Source: CAZGYE01 sp964530165 (GTDB lineage: Bacteria > Planctomycetota > Planctomycetia > Planctomycetales > Planctomycetaceae). Taken from it: a DNA stretch of 13,085 nt. Position numbers and translations under genes: made by a program. How positions within the stretch are numbered: the first letter of the stretch is position 1; the number at the start of each line of letters is the position of its first letter. A model generated the notes under the pieces. That model had not been told where the DNA came from and ran no database searches. It was given only the letters and a program-made list of their open reading frames with translations. The stretch covers positions 1 through 13,085 of the forward strand of contig CAZGYE010000158.1 in the NCBI GenBank assembly GCA_964530165.1, read 5' to 3'. Positions 6,646-13,085 of the stretch are shown piece by piece.

Positions 6646-8295
6646 ATGTCATCTTCTTGGAAGCCGATTCTCGCCGACCTGTTGCTGATCGGCATCGTGC
6701 ACGCGGTCGGCGCTACCGAATTCCCAGTCGTGTTCGCCGCCGTGGACGACTCGAAACAGCCAGCCGGCTCAACCGGGCGGAACGATCTGTTCGGCGACCC
6801 GCTGCCCGCCGGTGCCGTTGCCCGCATGGGTGCCATCCGCGAAACCACCCAACTGCCCGCAGGGTTTGAACCACCACGAAGCGTCCGCGGCGCCGTCTTC
6901 TCGCCGGACGGACGGCTGCTGGCCACGTACGGTGAACCGGCCGATCCGACAATCCCCCGCTCCATTCTCATCTGGGATGCGCGGACCGGCAAACAGCTTG
7001 CCGTGCTGAAGGGGCATTCACGACCCATCAAAGCCGTCGCGTTTACGCCGGACAGCAAACGACTCCTCAGCAGTAGTTTCGAGATCAGCGGACAGACGGG
7101 CCTCACGCGGGTTTGGGAAGCTGAAACGGGGCGGCTCGACGTGACCGTTCCGGAAGGCGGCTCGACAATCCGCATCTCGGCCGACGGTCGGAACGTGGCC
7201 GTCGTCGTCCGCGATCAGATCCGCGTCTACAACATCGCCAACGGCCAAGAAGTCCAACGTTTTCTGGGGCCAAACATCTCGCTGGCCTTTTCAGCCGACG
7301 GCCGGAAGCTGCTCTCGTCGTCGCATCAGCGGGACACGCTCGTGCGGCTGTTCGAGATCACCAGCGGCAAGGAACTGTTGAAACTCGAAGGCTGTAAGGC
7401 CAAACCGCCGGCCGCCCTGTTTTCACCCGACGGACGCACGGTCGCCGCCGCCGACGGCGGCAGCGGCATCCTGGTATGGGAGGTTGCCACCGCCCGGGTG
7501 GTGCATCGTCTCAGCGGACATCAGGGCAAGGTGTTCTCGCTCAGTTTCTCGCCCGACGGCCGGCTGCTGGCCTCCGGAAGTGTGGACAAGACGGTTCGCC
7601 TCTGGGAGATCGCCACCGGCAAACAGGTGCATCAAGCCGAGGGCCATCGCGGTCTGGTCACGACGGTCGCATTCTCCGCGGACGGCCGACGGCTGGTTTC
7701 GGGCAGCACCGACCGCACGGCTCTGGTGTGGGACCTGCTCGGGATGAACCGTTCGGCGTTGCCGAAGGGACCGCTGGACGAAAAGGCCCTCGAGACCGTT
7801 TGGCACGATCTGGCAGCCGCGACGCCGGCCAGGGCCTATCTCGCCATCGGATTGATCGCCGTCCATGACGAACAGGTGGTCCCTTATCTAAAAAGACGCG
7901 TCGAGTCGATCCTCGTCCCGGCTGAGAACAAGCAGATCGAACGGTTGATCCGAGAGCTGGATCACGCAGACTTCGTCGTCCGCCACCGAGCCACGGTCGC
8001 GCTCACGAAGCTGCGGCAGATCGCCAAACCGATCCTGCTCAAGGTCATCAAGGAGACGAAATCGGCCGAGGTCCGCTACCGCATCCGCCGCATCCTGGCC
8101 GGTTCGCAAGATTCGCCCCGCTTCTCGACGGCCGACGTGCGCAGGATGCAGCGGATGATCCACGCGCTGGAACAAACGGGCGGCGAAGCGAGCGAAGCGA
8201 TCCTCGAGATCATCATCAAAGACTTCCCGTCAGAAACGGTCGTCCGCAACGCCCGCGAGACGCTCGACCGACTCAAACAACGCCGTGCCGCGTGA
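6646..8295 (+). CDS. Exported WD40 beta-propeller protein with C-terminal helical repeat domain
   Basis: The product has 549 residues from ATG 6646. I prefer this start over ATG 6451 because it yields a signal-peptide-like N-terminus (one Lys, then ILADLLLIGIVHAVGA) while the longer frame adds unlike sequence. The propeller covers about residues 55-365, with repeated units of the form FSPDGRLLASGS...VRLWE.ATGK; the last two blades are the most regular, and the first five more divergent. After it, a conserved helical part begins at about 370 (LETVWHDLAAATPARAYLAIG) and continues with HEAT-like helices (LDHADFVVRHRATVALTKL). This combination is common in planctomycetes, where it may sit in the periplasm and act as a scaffold. 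No enzymatic motif or kinase domain is present. A short hairpin follows the stop. Family confidence is high, role unknown. Confidence 0.88.
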   Translation: MSSSWKPILADLLLIGIVHAVGATEFPVVFAAVDDSKQPAGSTGRNDLFGDPLPAGAVARMGAIRETTQLPAGFEPPRSVRGAVFSPDGRLLATYGEPADPTIPRSILIWDARTGKQLAVLKGHSRPIKAVAFTPDSKRLLSSSFEISGQTGLTRVWEAETGRLDVTVPEGGSTIRISADGRNVAVVVRDQIRVYNIANGQEVQRFLGPNISLAFSADGRKLLSSSHQRDTLVRLFEITSGKELLKLEGCKAKPPAALFSPDGRTVAAADGGSGILVWEVATARVVHRLSGHQGKVFSLSFSPDGRLLASGSVDKTVRLWEIATGKQVHQAEGHRGLVTTVAFSADGRRLVSGSTDRTALVWDLLGMNRSALPKGPLDEKALETVWHDLAAATPARAYLAIGLIAVHDEQVVPYLKRRVESILVPAENKQIERLIRELDHADFVVRHRATVALTKLRQIAKPILLKVIKETKSAEVRYRIRRILAGSQDSPRFSTADVRRMQRMIHALEQTGGEASEAILEIIIKDFPSETVVRNARETLDRLKQRRAA

Positions 8296-8296
8296 A

Positions 8297-8315
8297 ACTC
8301 CGAGCTGTTCGGAGT
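8297..8315 (+). terminator. Hairpin directly after the WD40 gene
   Basis: ACTCCGA (8297-8303) and TCGGAGT (8309-8315) form a perfect 7-bp stem with a five-base loop, starting two bases past the stop codon. There is no U-tract after it, so it is at best a weak intrinsic terminator or an mRNA 3'-end stabiliser. Confidence 0.35.
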
Positions 8316-8429
8316 GGGACAGCGTGTGTCGGAAACCCCAAAGTCCCAAGGGAAGCGGCGCGTTCGGCCCCCTGATGAATGCGCCTGATCATTGCTGCTG
8401 AACGACCCGAACGCGTCACAACACTCCCC

Positions 8430-8458
8430 TTGTGCGGGCAAGTTGAATCGGCGACAAT
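8430..8458 (+). promoter_or_regulatory. Candidate promoter for the C45-type hydrolase
   Basis: TTGTGC (8430-8435) and GACAAT (8453-8458) are exactly 17 bp apart; the boxes match three and four consensus positions. Transcription would begin near 8465, just before ATG 8469, pointing to a nearly leaderless mRNA and supporting that start over ATG 8379. Confidence 0.3.
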
Positions 8459-8468
8459 CTCGGCCGTG

Positions 8469-9614
8469 ATGGTGGATGTCGTTTGCGCGGGACAGCCGCG
8501 GGAGATGGGTGTTGCCCAAGGGGCCCAGTTGCGTGAGAAGATCGCAGCGGCCGGCGGCCTGCTCTCCGAACTGGAGGCGTTCCGTCTGAAGAAGCCTTGG
8601 TGGATGCCTTACGGCGTCTACTGCCGATTGGCCCAGCAACGGGCGTTGAAGTATCTGCAGGCGCCGTTCTCGGGCCCCTTTGCTGAAGCCGGCGAGCGGC
8701 TGGCGGGGATCGCGGAGGGGGCCGGCTGCGACCTGGGCGCGCTTTACCTGCTCAACGCGCTGGAGCCGGTGTTGTCGTCGGTCGAGGACTCGACGGCAGT
8801 GGCTGCCTCGGGCGCCTGTTCGGCAGTTGCGGTGCGTGGCCGACGTTCGGCAACCGGTGAGCCGGTGATCGTCCGCAACTTCGATTACCTGCCGCTGGTC
8901 CAGCCGCTGTACGTCCTGCGCGACAGCCGACCCGTGAACGGCTCGCGTTGGGTCGATTTCACCATTGCCCCGCTGTGCGGCACCGTCGACGGGATGAACG
9001 AGCACGGGCTGTCGATCACTTACAACTATGCTTACGCCACAGACGCCGGACCAGCCGGCGTGCCGATTTCCGTAGTCCTTGCCGAAGCACTCCAGCGGTG
9101 CACGCGTGTCGCCGAAGCCGCCGACTGGATCACTTCGCGGCCTCGCTGGGGTGCGGGACTGTTGATGTTGGCCGATCCGTCTGGAGACATTGCCGCGTTG
9201 GAATTATCCAACACGCGCAGTTGTCTGCACCGGCCAAGCGGCGATGAAGATGTGCTGTTCCATTCCAACTGTTACCGGACCGCCGAGATGCGCAAAATCG
9301 AGGTGGCTGGCGAGGTGGTCTACACGCGGCGGGCCCCGACGCCGCTGCGCGGCCGGCGTGTGCTGCAGTCGTCGGAAGTGCGAGATGAGCGGTTCGTGCA
9401 TCTTCTGACCAAGACGGCTCGATTTGGCCCCGACGAACTGGCCTGCCTGATGGCGGATCACGGACCGGCCGGCCGGCCGGATGCCGATACGATTTGCATG
9501 CACAGTTCGTATTGGAACACGACGGCCTGCCTACAGTTCTATCCGTGTTCTCGGCGGATCCGGGTCGCTTACGATTTCGCTTGTTCCGCCCGTTACGCCG
9601 AGCTTGAGCTGTAA
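8469..9614 (+). CDS. C45-type / choloylglycine-hydrolase-like cysteine Ntn-hydrolase
   Basis: The product has 381 residues from ATG 8469. The N-terminal part opens with VVCAGQPREMGVAQG, a pattern typical of the C45 (acyl-CoA:6-aminopenicillanate acyltransferase-like) family. The likely nucleophile is Cys117 in SGACSAVAV, with Arg136 and Asp139 in VRNFDY and Asn177 and Asn186 in GMNEHGLSITYN, placed as in bile salt hydrolases and penicillin acylases. Family members mature by cutting just before this Cys and then split or transfer linear amide bonds. Here Ala precedes the Cys where Gly is common. No signal peptide is visible, so it is probably cytoplasmic. ATG 8379 would add 30 residues without family features. 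Neither start has a good ribosome binding site. It stands alone between the WD40 gene and a convergent gene. Substrate unknown. Confidence 0.85.
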   Translation: MVDVVCAGQPREMGVAQGAQLREKIAAAGGLLSELEAFRLKKPWWMPYGVYCRLAQQRALKYLQAPFSGPFAEAGERLAGIAEGAGCDLGALYLLNALEPVLSSVEDSTAVAASGACSAVAVRGRRSATGEPVIVRNFDYLPLVQPLYVLRDSRPVNGSRWVDFTIAPLCGTVDGMNEHGLSITYNYAYATDAGPAGVPISVVLAEALQRCTRVAEAADWITSRPRWGAGLLMLADPSGDIAALELSNTRSCLHRPSGDEDVLFHSNCYRTAEMRKIEVAGEVVYTRRAPTPLRGRRVLQSSEVRDERFVHLLTKTARFGPDELACLMADHGPAGRPDADTICMHSSYWNTTACLQFYPCSRRIRVAYDFACSARYAELEL

Positions 9615-9764
9615 CTTGGACTCCGTAGCTCCCCCTGGGATCAATGAGCGGGGGGAATCAAATCGCAAGCGATGGCCCCGGCGCATTGGTTCCGGGCCTT
9701 TCCGGCCACGTTTCGGCCAGTGCCCGTCAGGCGCGGGCGCCCGGCGCATCTGGATTTCACGGCT
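9615..9764. other. Convergent intergenic region
   Basis: These 150 bases between two convergent genes are GC-rich with several short dyads, for example ATCGC-AA-GCGAT at 9662-9673 and GGCC/GGCC-containing stretches around 9695-9720. No U-tract terminator and no gene are visible. Confidence 0.4.
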
Positions 9765-10709
9765 TCATCTTTTTGATCTTGCCGCTCGAACCCTGGCAGC
9801 AATCTTATTCAAGACCTGTCGTGCGCGCCGCTCACCATCTCTAGCTGCATTCGAGTAGGCAGTGTTCATGTTTTTCAGAAACACTTGGACCATCTTTCGA
9901 TAGTTTTCGTACTCTCTCTGAGCCTGCAGCATACCGTCGAACTGTCGGCGGGGGACAACGAATTGCCGATATGTCTGTTCGAACCATTTCCTTCTCCCCG
10001 CGGCGCTCGTCTCCCCAACGTCGTGCTCTTTGATGTACCTCGACAATTGCGTAGCGGCATCTCTCAACCACCGCCTGGCATCCCGCCAGTCTTTCTTGTC
10101 TTGTCGAGTTGCGTGCGAACCTTCTTCGGGCGACAGATCTCTGTTCAGGGAATCAAGCCGATTCAACATGCCCGAAAGTTGTTTTCTAAGTCCCGTCGCC
10201 TGTTTTTCCATCTGCAGAATCGCCTTCCAGTCTGCGTCGATTCTCGCGAAGACTTGCGAACGATCTTCTTCCTCCGCTGCCGCAGCAGGCGCCGTCGCGG
10301 GTTGCGTGACTTCCACGTTCTGTGCAGTGATGCAGATAACAATGTCCGACTCCGCTTCCGTCGCGGGCTGAGGAATGGCCTGATCCAAGAAAAGGGCTGT
10401 TCCGTTCTGTCCCTCAGAGGGAACGCCATAGAGATACCACATCGAAACACAACGTGGCTCGACTCCCGCCGCCTGCAAGAGCTTCCTCATCGTCAATTGC
10501 TCGCGACGCGGATAATTTCGAAAGGTCTCGTCCGGGACCCTCACGATGAGACCTTGAGGCGCGTGTGCAGGCTTGAACCACACCCAGATATGGTTCTCGG
10601 GAGAATCGGCAATGGGGACCCTTTCCCACGACGTGGATGGAGGACGCCCGGCAAAATCTATTCGTCCGTCAGAGGGGGCGGTACCATCCCGCGAATGCGA
10701 TTGATTCAT
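9765..10709 (-). CDS. Uncharacterised protein with conserved N-terminal domain and C-terminal coiled coil
   Basis: The product has 314 residues from ATG 10709, which has GGAG three bases upstream; a longer frame from 10811 adds 34 unlike residues. Residues 38-130 appear to be a globular domain (HIWVWFKPAHAPQGLIVRVPDETF, RREQLTMRKLLQAAG, then YGVPSEGQNGT), with the feel of a conserved planctomycete family that I cannot name. An Ala/Pro/Glu linker at 137-149 leads into a long helical, charged region at 152-225 and 255-300 likely to form coiled coils, ending in a basic tail (ARVRAARSKR). No signal peptide or membrane segment is seen, so it is likely cytoplasmic. It converges on the hydrolase gene and is divergent from the regulator unit. 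Function unknown; a structural or binding role is only a guess. Confidence 0.75.
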   Translation of the reverse strand: MNQSHSRDGTAPSDGRIDFAGRPPSTSWERVPIADSPENHIWVWFKPAHAPQGLIVRVPDETFRNYPRREQLTMRKLLQAAGVEPRCVSMWYLYGVPSEGQNGTALFLDQAIPQPATEAESDIVICITAQNVEVTQPATAPAAAAEEEDRSQVFARIDADWKAILQMEKQATGLRKQLSGMLNRLDSLNRDLSPEEGSHATRQDKKDWRDARRWLRDAATQLSRYIKEHDVGETSAAGRRKWFEQTYRQFVVPRRQFDGMLQAQREYENYRKMVQVFLKNMNTAYSNAARDGERRARQVLNKIAARVRAARSKR

Positions 10710-10838
10710 GGACTCCAGTTTATCTGAAGCTGACGGCCAAAACCACGATTTCCCGTTGCAGTATGCTCTCGAAATATTTGTTGTTGCCGTCGTGCGGATC
10801 TGGGTTTCCACAAATCAACAAGACTGCGCTGGATTTTG

Positions 10839-10867
10839 TTGACCGTGGGCAACTCGTGTCCTATGTT
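10839..10867 (+). promoter_or_regulatory. Candidate sigma-70-type promoter upstream of the sigma-54 regulator
   Basis: TTGACC (10839-10844, five of six) and TATGTT (10862-10867, four of six) are separated by exactly 17 bp. Transcription would start near 10874, upstream of the small lipoprotein frame and the response regulator. It is the best-spaced promoter in the window. Confidence 0.42.
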
Positions 10868-10909
10868 TGTGTACCCTCTCTGAAACAAGCTCCCGGCTGG
10901 AGTTGCCGG

Positions 10910-11017
10910 TTGCCAACGTATTGGCGGCTCGGTTTCCTTTTTTCCCCGTTGGTCGCGGCGGGCTGTCGCGCCCCCGCACGGTCATTTCAAAGCGTACAAC
11001 CGGCCGATCACAACTGA
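10910..11017 (+). CDS. Possible 35-residue lipoprotein (TTG start)
   Basis: This frame starts at TTG 10910 with GGAG (10899-10902) seven bases upstream. The peptide begins MPTYWRLGFLFSPLVAAGC: a short n-region with one Arg, a hydrophobic stretch, and a lipobox-like VAAGC with the Cys at residue 19. The mature part would be only about 17 residues (CRAPARSF and a short polar tail). The stop is 28 bp before the regulator's ATG, and a candidate promoter lies 43 bp upstream of the start. A GTG at 10856 is an alternative start in the same frame. It may be an anchored peptide of the entericidin size class or a chance frame. I recognise no family. Confidence 0.35.
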   Translation: MPTYWRLGFLFSPLVAAGCRAPARSFQSVQPADHN

Positions 11018-11045
11018 GTTCAGGGCCCCTGGAGCACCAGAGCAG

Positions 11046-12443
11046 ATGAAAAAGACGAATCATGGTTCGCTGCTGATCGTCGACGACGACAAACACATTC
11101 TCGAAGCGATGGCCGACTACCTGAGGAGTTTGGGCCATCGGACCGAAACGGCGTCGACCTGTAGGGAAGCACTGGAGCGGATGAAAGAGTTTCCGTTCGA
11201 GGTCGTTGTTTGCGACGTCAACCTGCCCGATCAGGACGGTTTCCATCTGCTCGAGTGGGCGACTGAAAACGCTCCCGAAACGGCCGTCGTCTTGCTGACC
11301 GGCTACGGCACCATCGAGAGCGCCGTGGAAGCGATTCGCATCGGCGCCTTCGATTATCTCACCAAGCCGATCATCGACGAAGAACTGCATCTGACGATTC
11401 AACGGGCGCTCTCGGCGCGGCAGATCGTCGAAGAAAACAAGAACCTGAAGGCGCAGTTGGACGAGCGGTTCGGGCTGTCGAACATCATCGGCAAGGATTA
11501 CAAGATGCTCAAGTTGTTCGACCTGATCGAAAGCGTGGCCGATACCCGCACGACGGTGCTCATCCTGGGCGAAAGCGGGACCGGCAAAACGATGACCGCC
11601 CGCGCCATTCACCAGCTCAGCGAGCGGCGCGACAAGCCGTTTGTCGAGGTGGCCTGCGGCGCGTTGCCGGAGACGCTCTTGGAAAGCGAATTGTTCGGCT
11701 ACGTGGCCGGCGCGTTCACCGGAGCCGCCCACGACAAGAAAGGCAAGTTTCTGCAAGCCGACGGCGGGACGATCTTCCTGGACGAAATCGCCACCGCTTC
11801 ACCGGGTTTGCAGGTGAAACTGCTGCGGGTGCTGCAGGACCGCGAGTTCGAGGCCGTCGGCGGCACGCAAACCCACAAGGTCGACGTCCGGCTGGTTCTG
11901 GCCACCAACCAGAATCTCGAAGAACTGGTGGCCCGCGGCGAATTTCGGCAGGACCTGTACTACCGCGTGAACGTCATCACGATCACGCAGCCGCCGTTGC
12001 GCGAGCGGTTCGGCGACATCCCGCTCTTGGTCGATCGTTATCTGCAGGAATTCAACGAGCAGACCGGCAAGCAGGTCCAGGCATTCGACGACGCGGCCCT
12101 GCGGGTGCTGCAGCGGTACAGTTGGCCCGGCAATGTCCGCGAGCTGGTCAATGCAGTGGAACGGGCCGTCGTCCTGAGCAAGGGCGGCACGGTGAGCGTC
12201 GATGATTTGCCCGAAGCGATCCGTCGCGGAGAAACCGCCGCCAGCCCCATCACAACCCGGATGAGGAGCGGGTCGTTGAAAGTGGCCATGGCGGAACCGG
12301 AACGGCAACTCATTCTCGATGCGCTGGAAACAAATGGATGGAACCGGCAGAACACCGCGAAAATGCTCGGCATCAACCGCACGACGCTGTACAAGAAAAT
12401 GAAGAAATACCGCATCGCGTTCGAGAAGCAGTTGAAGCTCTGA
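11046..12443 (+). CDS. Sigma-54-dependent response regulator, NtrC family
   Basis: The protein has 465 residues with the full three-domain layout. The receiver domain (1-120) has the acidic pocket D13/D14, phospho-acceptor D57 in VVCDVNLP, T85 and K107. The AAA+ domain (about 145-380) has Walker A GESGTGKT at 175-182, the sigma-54 contact loop GAFTGA at 222-227, Walker B GTIFLDEI at 241-248, and a C-terminal WPGNVREL motif at 360-367. The Fis-type helix-turn-helix is at about 418-455 (NRQNTAKMLGINRTTLYKKM). Phosphorylation by a sensor kinase would drive ATP-dependent opening of sigma-54 promoters. No kinase gene is in the window, so its partner and targets are unknown. The closest upstream frame is the possible small lipoprotein; a GGAG lies 12 bases before the ATG. 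The helix-turn-helix and all motor residues look functional. Confidence 0.95.
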   Translation: MKKTNHGSLLIVDDDKHILEAMADYLRSLGHRTETASTCREALERMKEFPFEVVVCDVNLPDQDGFHLLEWATENAPETAVVLLTGYGTIESAVEAIRIGAFDYLTKPIIDEELHLTIQRALSARQIVEENKNLKAQLDERFGLSNIIGKDYKMLKLFDLIESVADTRTTVLILGESGTGKTMTARAIHQLSERRDKPFVEVACGALPETLLESELFGYVAGAFTGAAHDKKGKFLQADGGTIFLDEIATASPGLQVKLLRVLQDREFEAVGGTQTHKVDVRLVLATNQNLEELVARGEFRQDLYYRVNVITITQPPLRERFGDIPLLVDRYLQEFNEQTGKQVQAFDDAALRVLQRYSWPGNVRELVNAVERAVVLSKGGTVSVDDLPEAIRRGETAASPITTRMRSGSLKVAMAEPERQLILDALETNGWNRQNTAKMLGINRTTLYKKMKKYRIAFEKQLKL

Positions 12444-12456
12444 GCCGGACGACCGT

Positions 12457-12798
12457 CTACGATTCTTCTTCGGGTTCGGGCAGCGGCTCGGTGATGACTT
12501 CCTTGATCGGTTGGATGAAGTACGCCTTCTTGCCCTTGGCACGCAACTTCTGGAGCTTCTCCTCGGCCGCATCCCGCTCTTCGTACGGAAATCGCGCTTC
12601 TTCCTTCATGCTGGCGTTGAACACGGCCCAAATGAGCCGTTTGCGCTCCGGCGCTTTCACCTTGGCCCGCCTGGTCGCCTTCTTTTTTTTCGTTGTCTTT
12701 TTCTTTTTGGCGCCGCCGTCGCCCGTCGCGGTCTTCTTTGATGCTGCGGCTTCGACGTCTTTCCGCAATTGCAAACGGCTGGGAGTCTTTCGGGCCAT
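12457..12798 (-). CDS. Small Lys-rich conserved hypothetical protein
   Basis: The product has 113 residues from ATG 12798; an upstream ATG at 12843 would add 15 residues but fits less well, since MARKTPSRLQLRKDVEAA looks like a natural N-terminus. Residues 20-52 are a low-complexity Lys/Ala/Thr tract (KKKKTTKKKKATRRAK) recalling histone H1-like bacterial tails. Residues 53-103 form a compact conserved-looking domain (RLIWAVFNASMKEEARFPY, then AEEKLQKLRAKGKKAYFIQPIKE), and the end is acidic (EPLPEPEEES). It is convergent with the regulator gene, 13 bp apart. A role in nucleic acid binding is suggested by the tract only. I recall similar small proteins in planctomycetes but no function. Confidence 0.72.
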   Translation of the reverse strand: MARKTPSRLQLRKDVEAAASKKTATGDGGAKKKKTTKKKKATRRAKVKAPERKRLIWAVFNASMKEEARFPYEERDAAEEKLQKLRAKGKKAYFIQPIKEVITEPLPEPEEES

Positions 12799-12843
12799 TG
12801 GTTCGTCTCTTTCTCCGAGCAGAACGATGCATTGCCCCGGCAA

Positions 12844-13085
12844 CCGCTCAAGGGCAGTCCGGCTCGTAGCATAGCAATTCGAATCGGCAGTGACTACTCT
12901 GCAGGGCCGGTCGGTTTTTCACGATGGAATGAGTTTCGAGATCCGTCCCGGGTGGCACGTCTTGACGTAAGGAAGGGCGTGGTCACGACCTACGCCACGC
13001 CCATCCCTGCGGTCTGGGCGTGCCACACTTCCGCCGCGCTGGCCTCCATGTTCAACGCCGGCGAATACGACTCCGACCACACCAA
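12844..13085. other. Right-edge region with nested inverted repeats and no supported complete gene
   Basis: No complete gene is seen. A minus-strand frame without start enters from the right edge and stops at 12990, encoding 31 residues including NMEASAAEVWHA. A plus-strand frame opens at GTG 12952 and runs off the end. Either could be the end of a real gene, but both overlap the palindromic repeat, so neither can be trusted. Confidence 0.35.
12952..13026. repeat. Nested inverted repeats
   Basis: The outer arms GTGGCACG (12952-12959) and CGTGCCAC (13019-13026) enclose an inner hairpin with arms GGGCGTGG (12975-12982) and CCACGCCC (12995-13002) around a 12-base loop. Both arm pairs are perfect. 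The pattern fits a dispersed palindromic repeat unit rather than a terminator; other copies are not present in this window. Confidence 0.55.

Noticed and set aside
8076..9005. A 309-codon minus-strand frame spanning the WD40 and hydrolase genes
   Set aside because: It crosses two real genes in antisense and has shadow-like composition.
10815..11756. A 313-codon minus-strand open frame opposite the NtrC-type gene
   Set aside because: Antisense shadow of a well-supported receiver and AAA+ coding region; no domain recognised.
12975..13002. Rho-independent terminator at the right edge
   Set aside because: The stem is strong but no U-tract follows on either strand and no supported gene ends there.

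Overview
The window looks like a chromosomal segment of a planctomycete, probably of the Pirellula/Gemmata type. The evidence is family content: a PVC-type c-type cytochrome with a C-terminal heme domain, a WD40 protein ending in a helical repeat domain of planctomycete style, a planctomycete-like MnmE, GC-rich codon use, and short palindromic repeats that sit even inside genes. This assignment rests on recognising families, not on a search. No rRNA, tRNA, CRISPR array, insertion sequence or phage gene was seen.

Layout from left to right. (1) 1-1304 (+) is the 3' part of a secreted heme-binding protein. (2) 1315-1497 (-) is a probable 60-residue Cys-rich zinc-ribbon-like protein, separated by a long imperfect hairpin from the next unit. 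(3) 1713-6205 (-) is a tight operon transcribed leftward: metallophosphoesterase, yidC, mnmE. The yidC-mnmE pairing is an old, widely conserved bacterial arrangement. (4) 6206-6645 is a divergent regulatory region with a candidate promoter for the operon, a 14-bp perfect palindrome and a -10-like box facing right. (5) 6646-8295 (+) is an exported WD40/helical-repeat protein. (6) 8469-9614 (+) is a cysteine Ntn-hydrolase of the C45/choloylglycine-hydrolase type. (7) 9765-10709 (-) is an uncharacterised coiled-coil protein. (8) 10839-12443 (+) is a candidate promoter, a possible 35-residue lipoprotein with a TTG start, and a complete NtrC-type sigma-54 response regulator. (9) 12457-12798 (-) is a small Lys-rich protein convergent with the regulator. 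(10) 12799-13085 is non-coding as far as can be seen and contains nested inverted repeats.

The leftward operon joins membrane-protein insertion (YidC) with tRNA wobble-uridine modification (MnmE). The remaining genes are mostly single units. The most unusual signal is in mnmE. Its reading frame has absorbed at least three hairpin-forming repeats: a 36-bp hairpin and a 28-bp hairpin in the N-terminal domain, and an 18-bp tandem repeat (also a hairpin) just before the switch I region of the G domain. All stay in frame and all catalytic motifs survive. A second candidate is the tiny lipoprotein in front of the sigma-54 regulator, where promoter, ribosome binding site, start and lipobox are all correctly spaced. 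I found no clear new defence, mobile or biosynthetic system.
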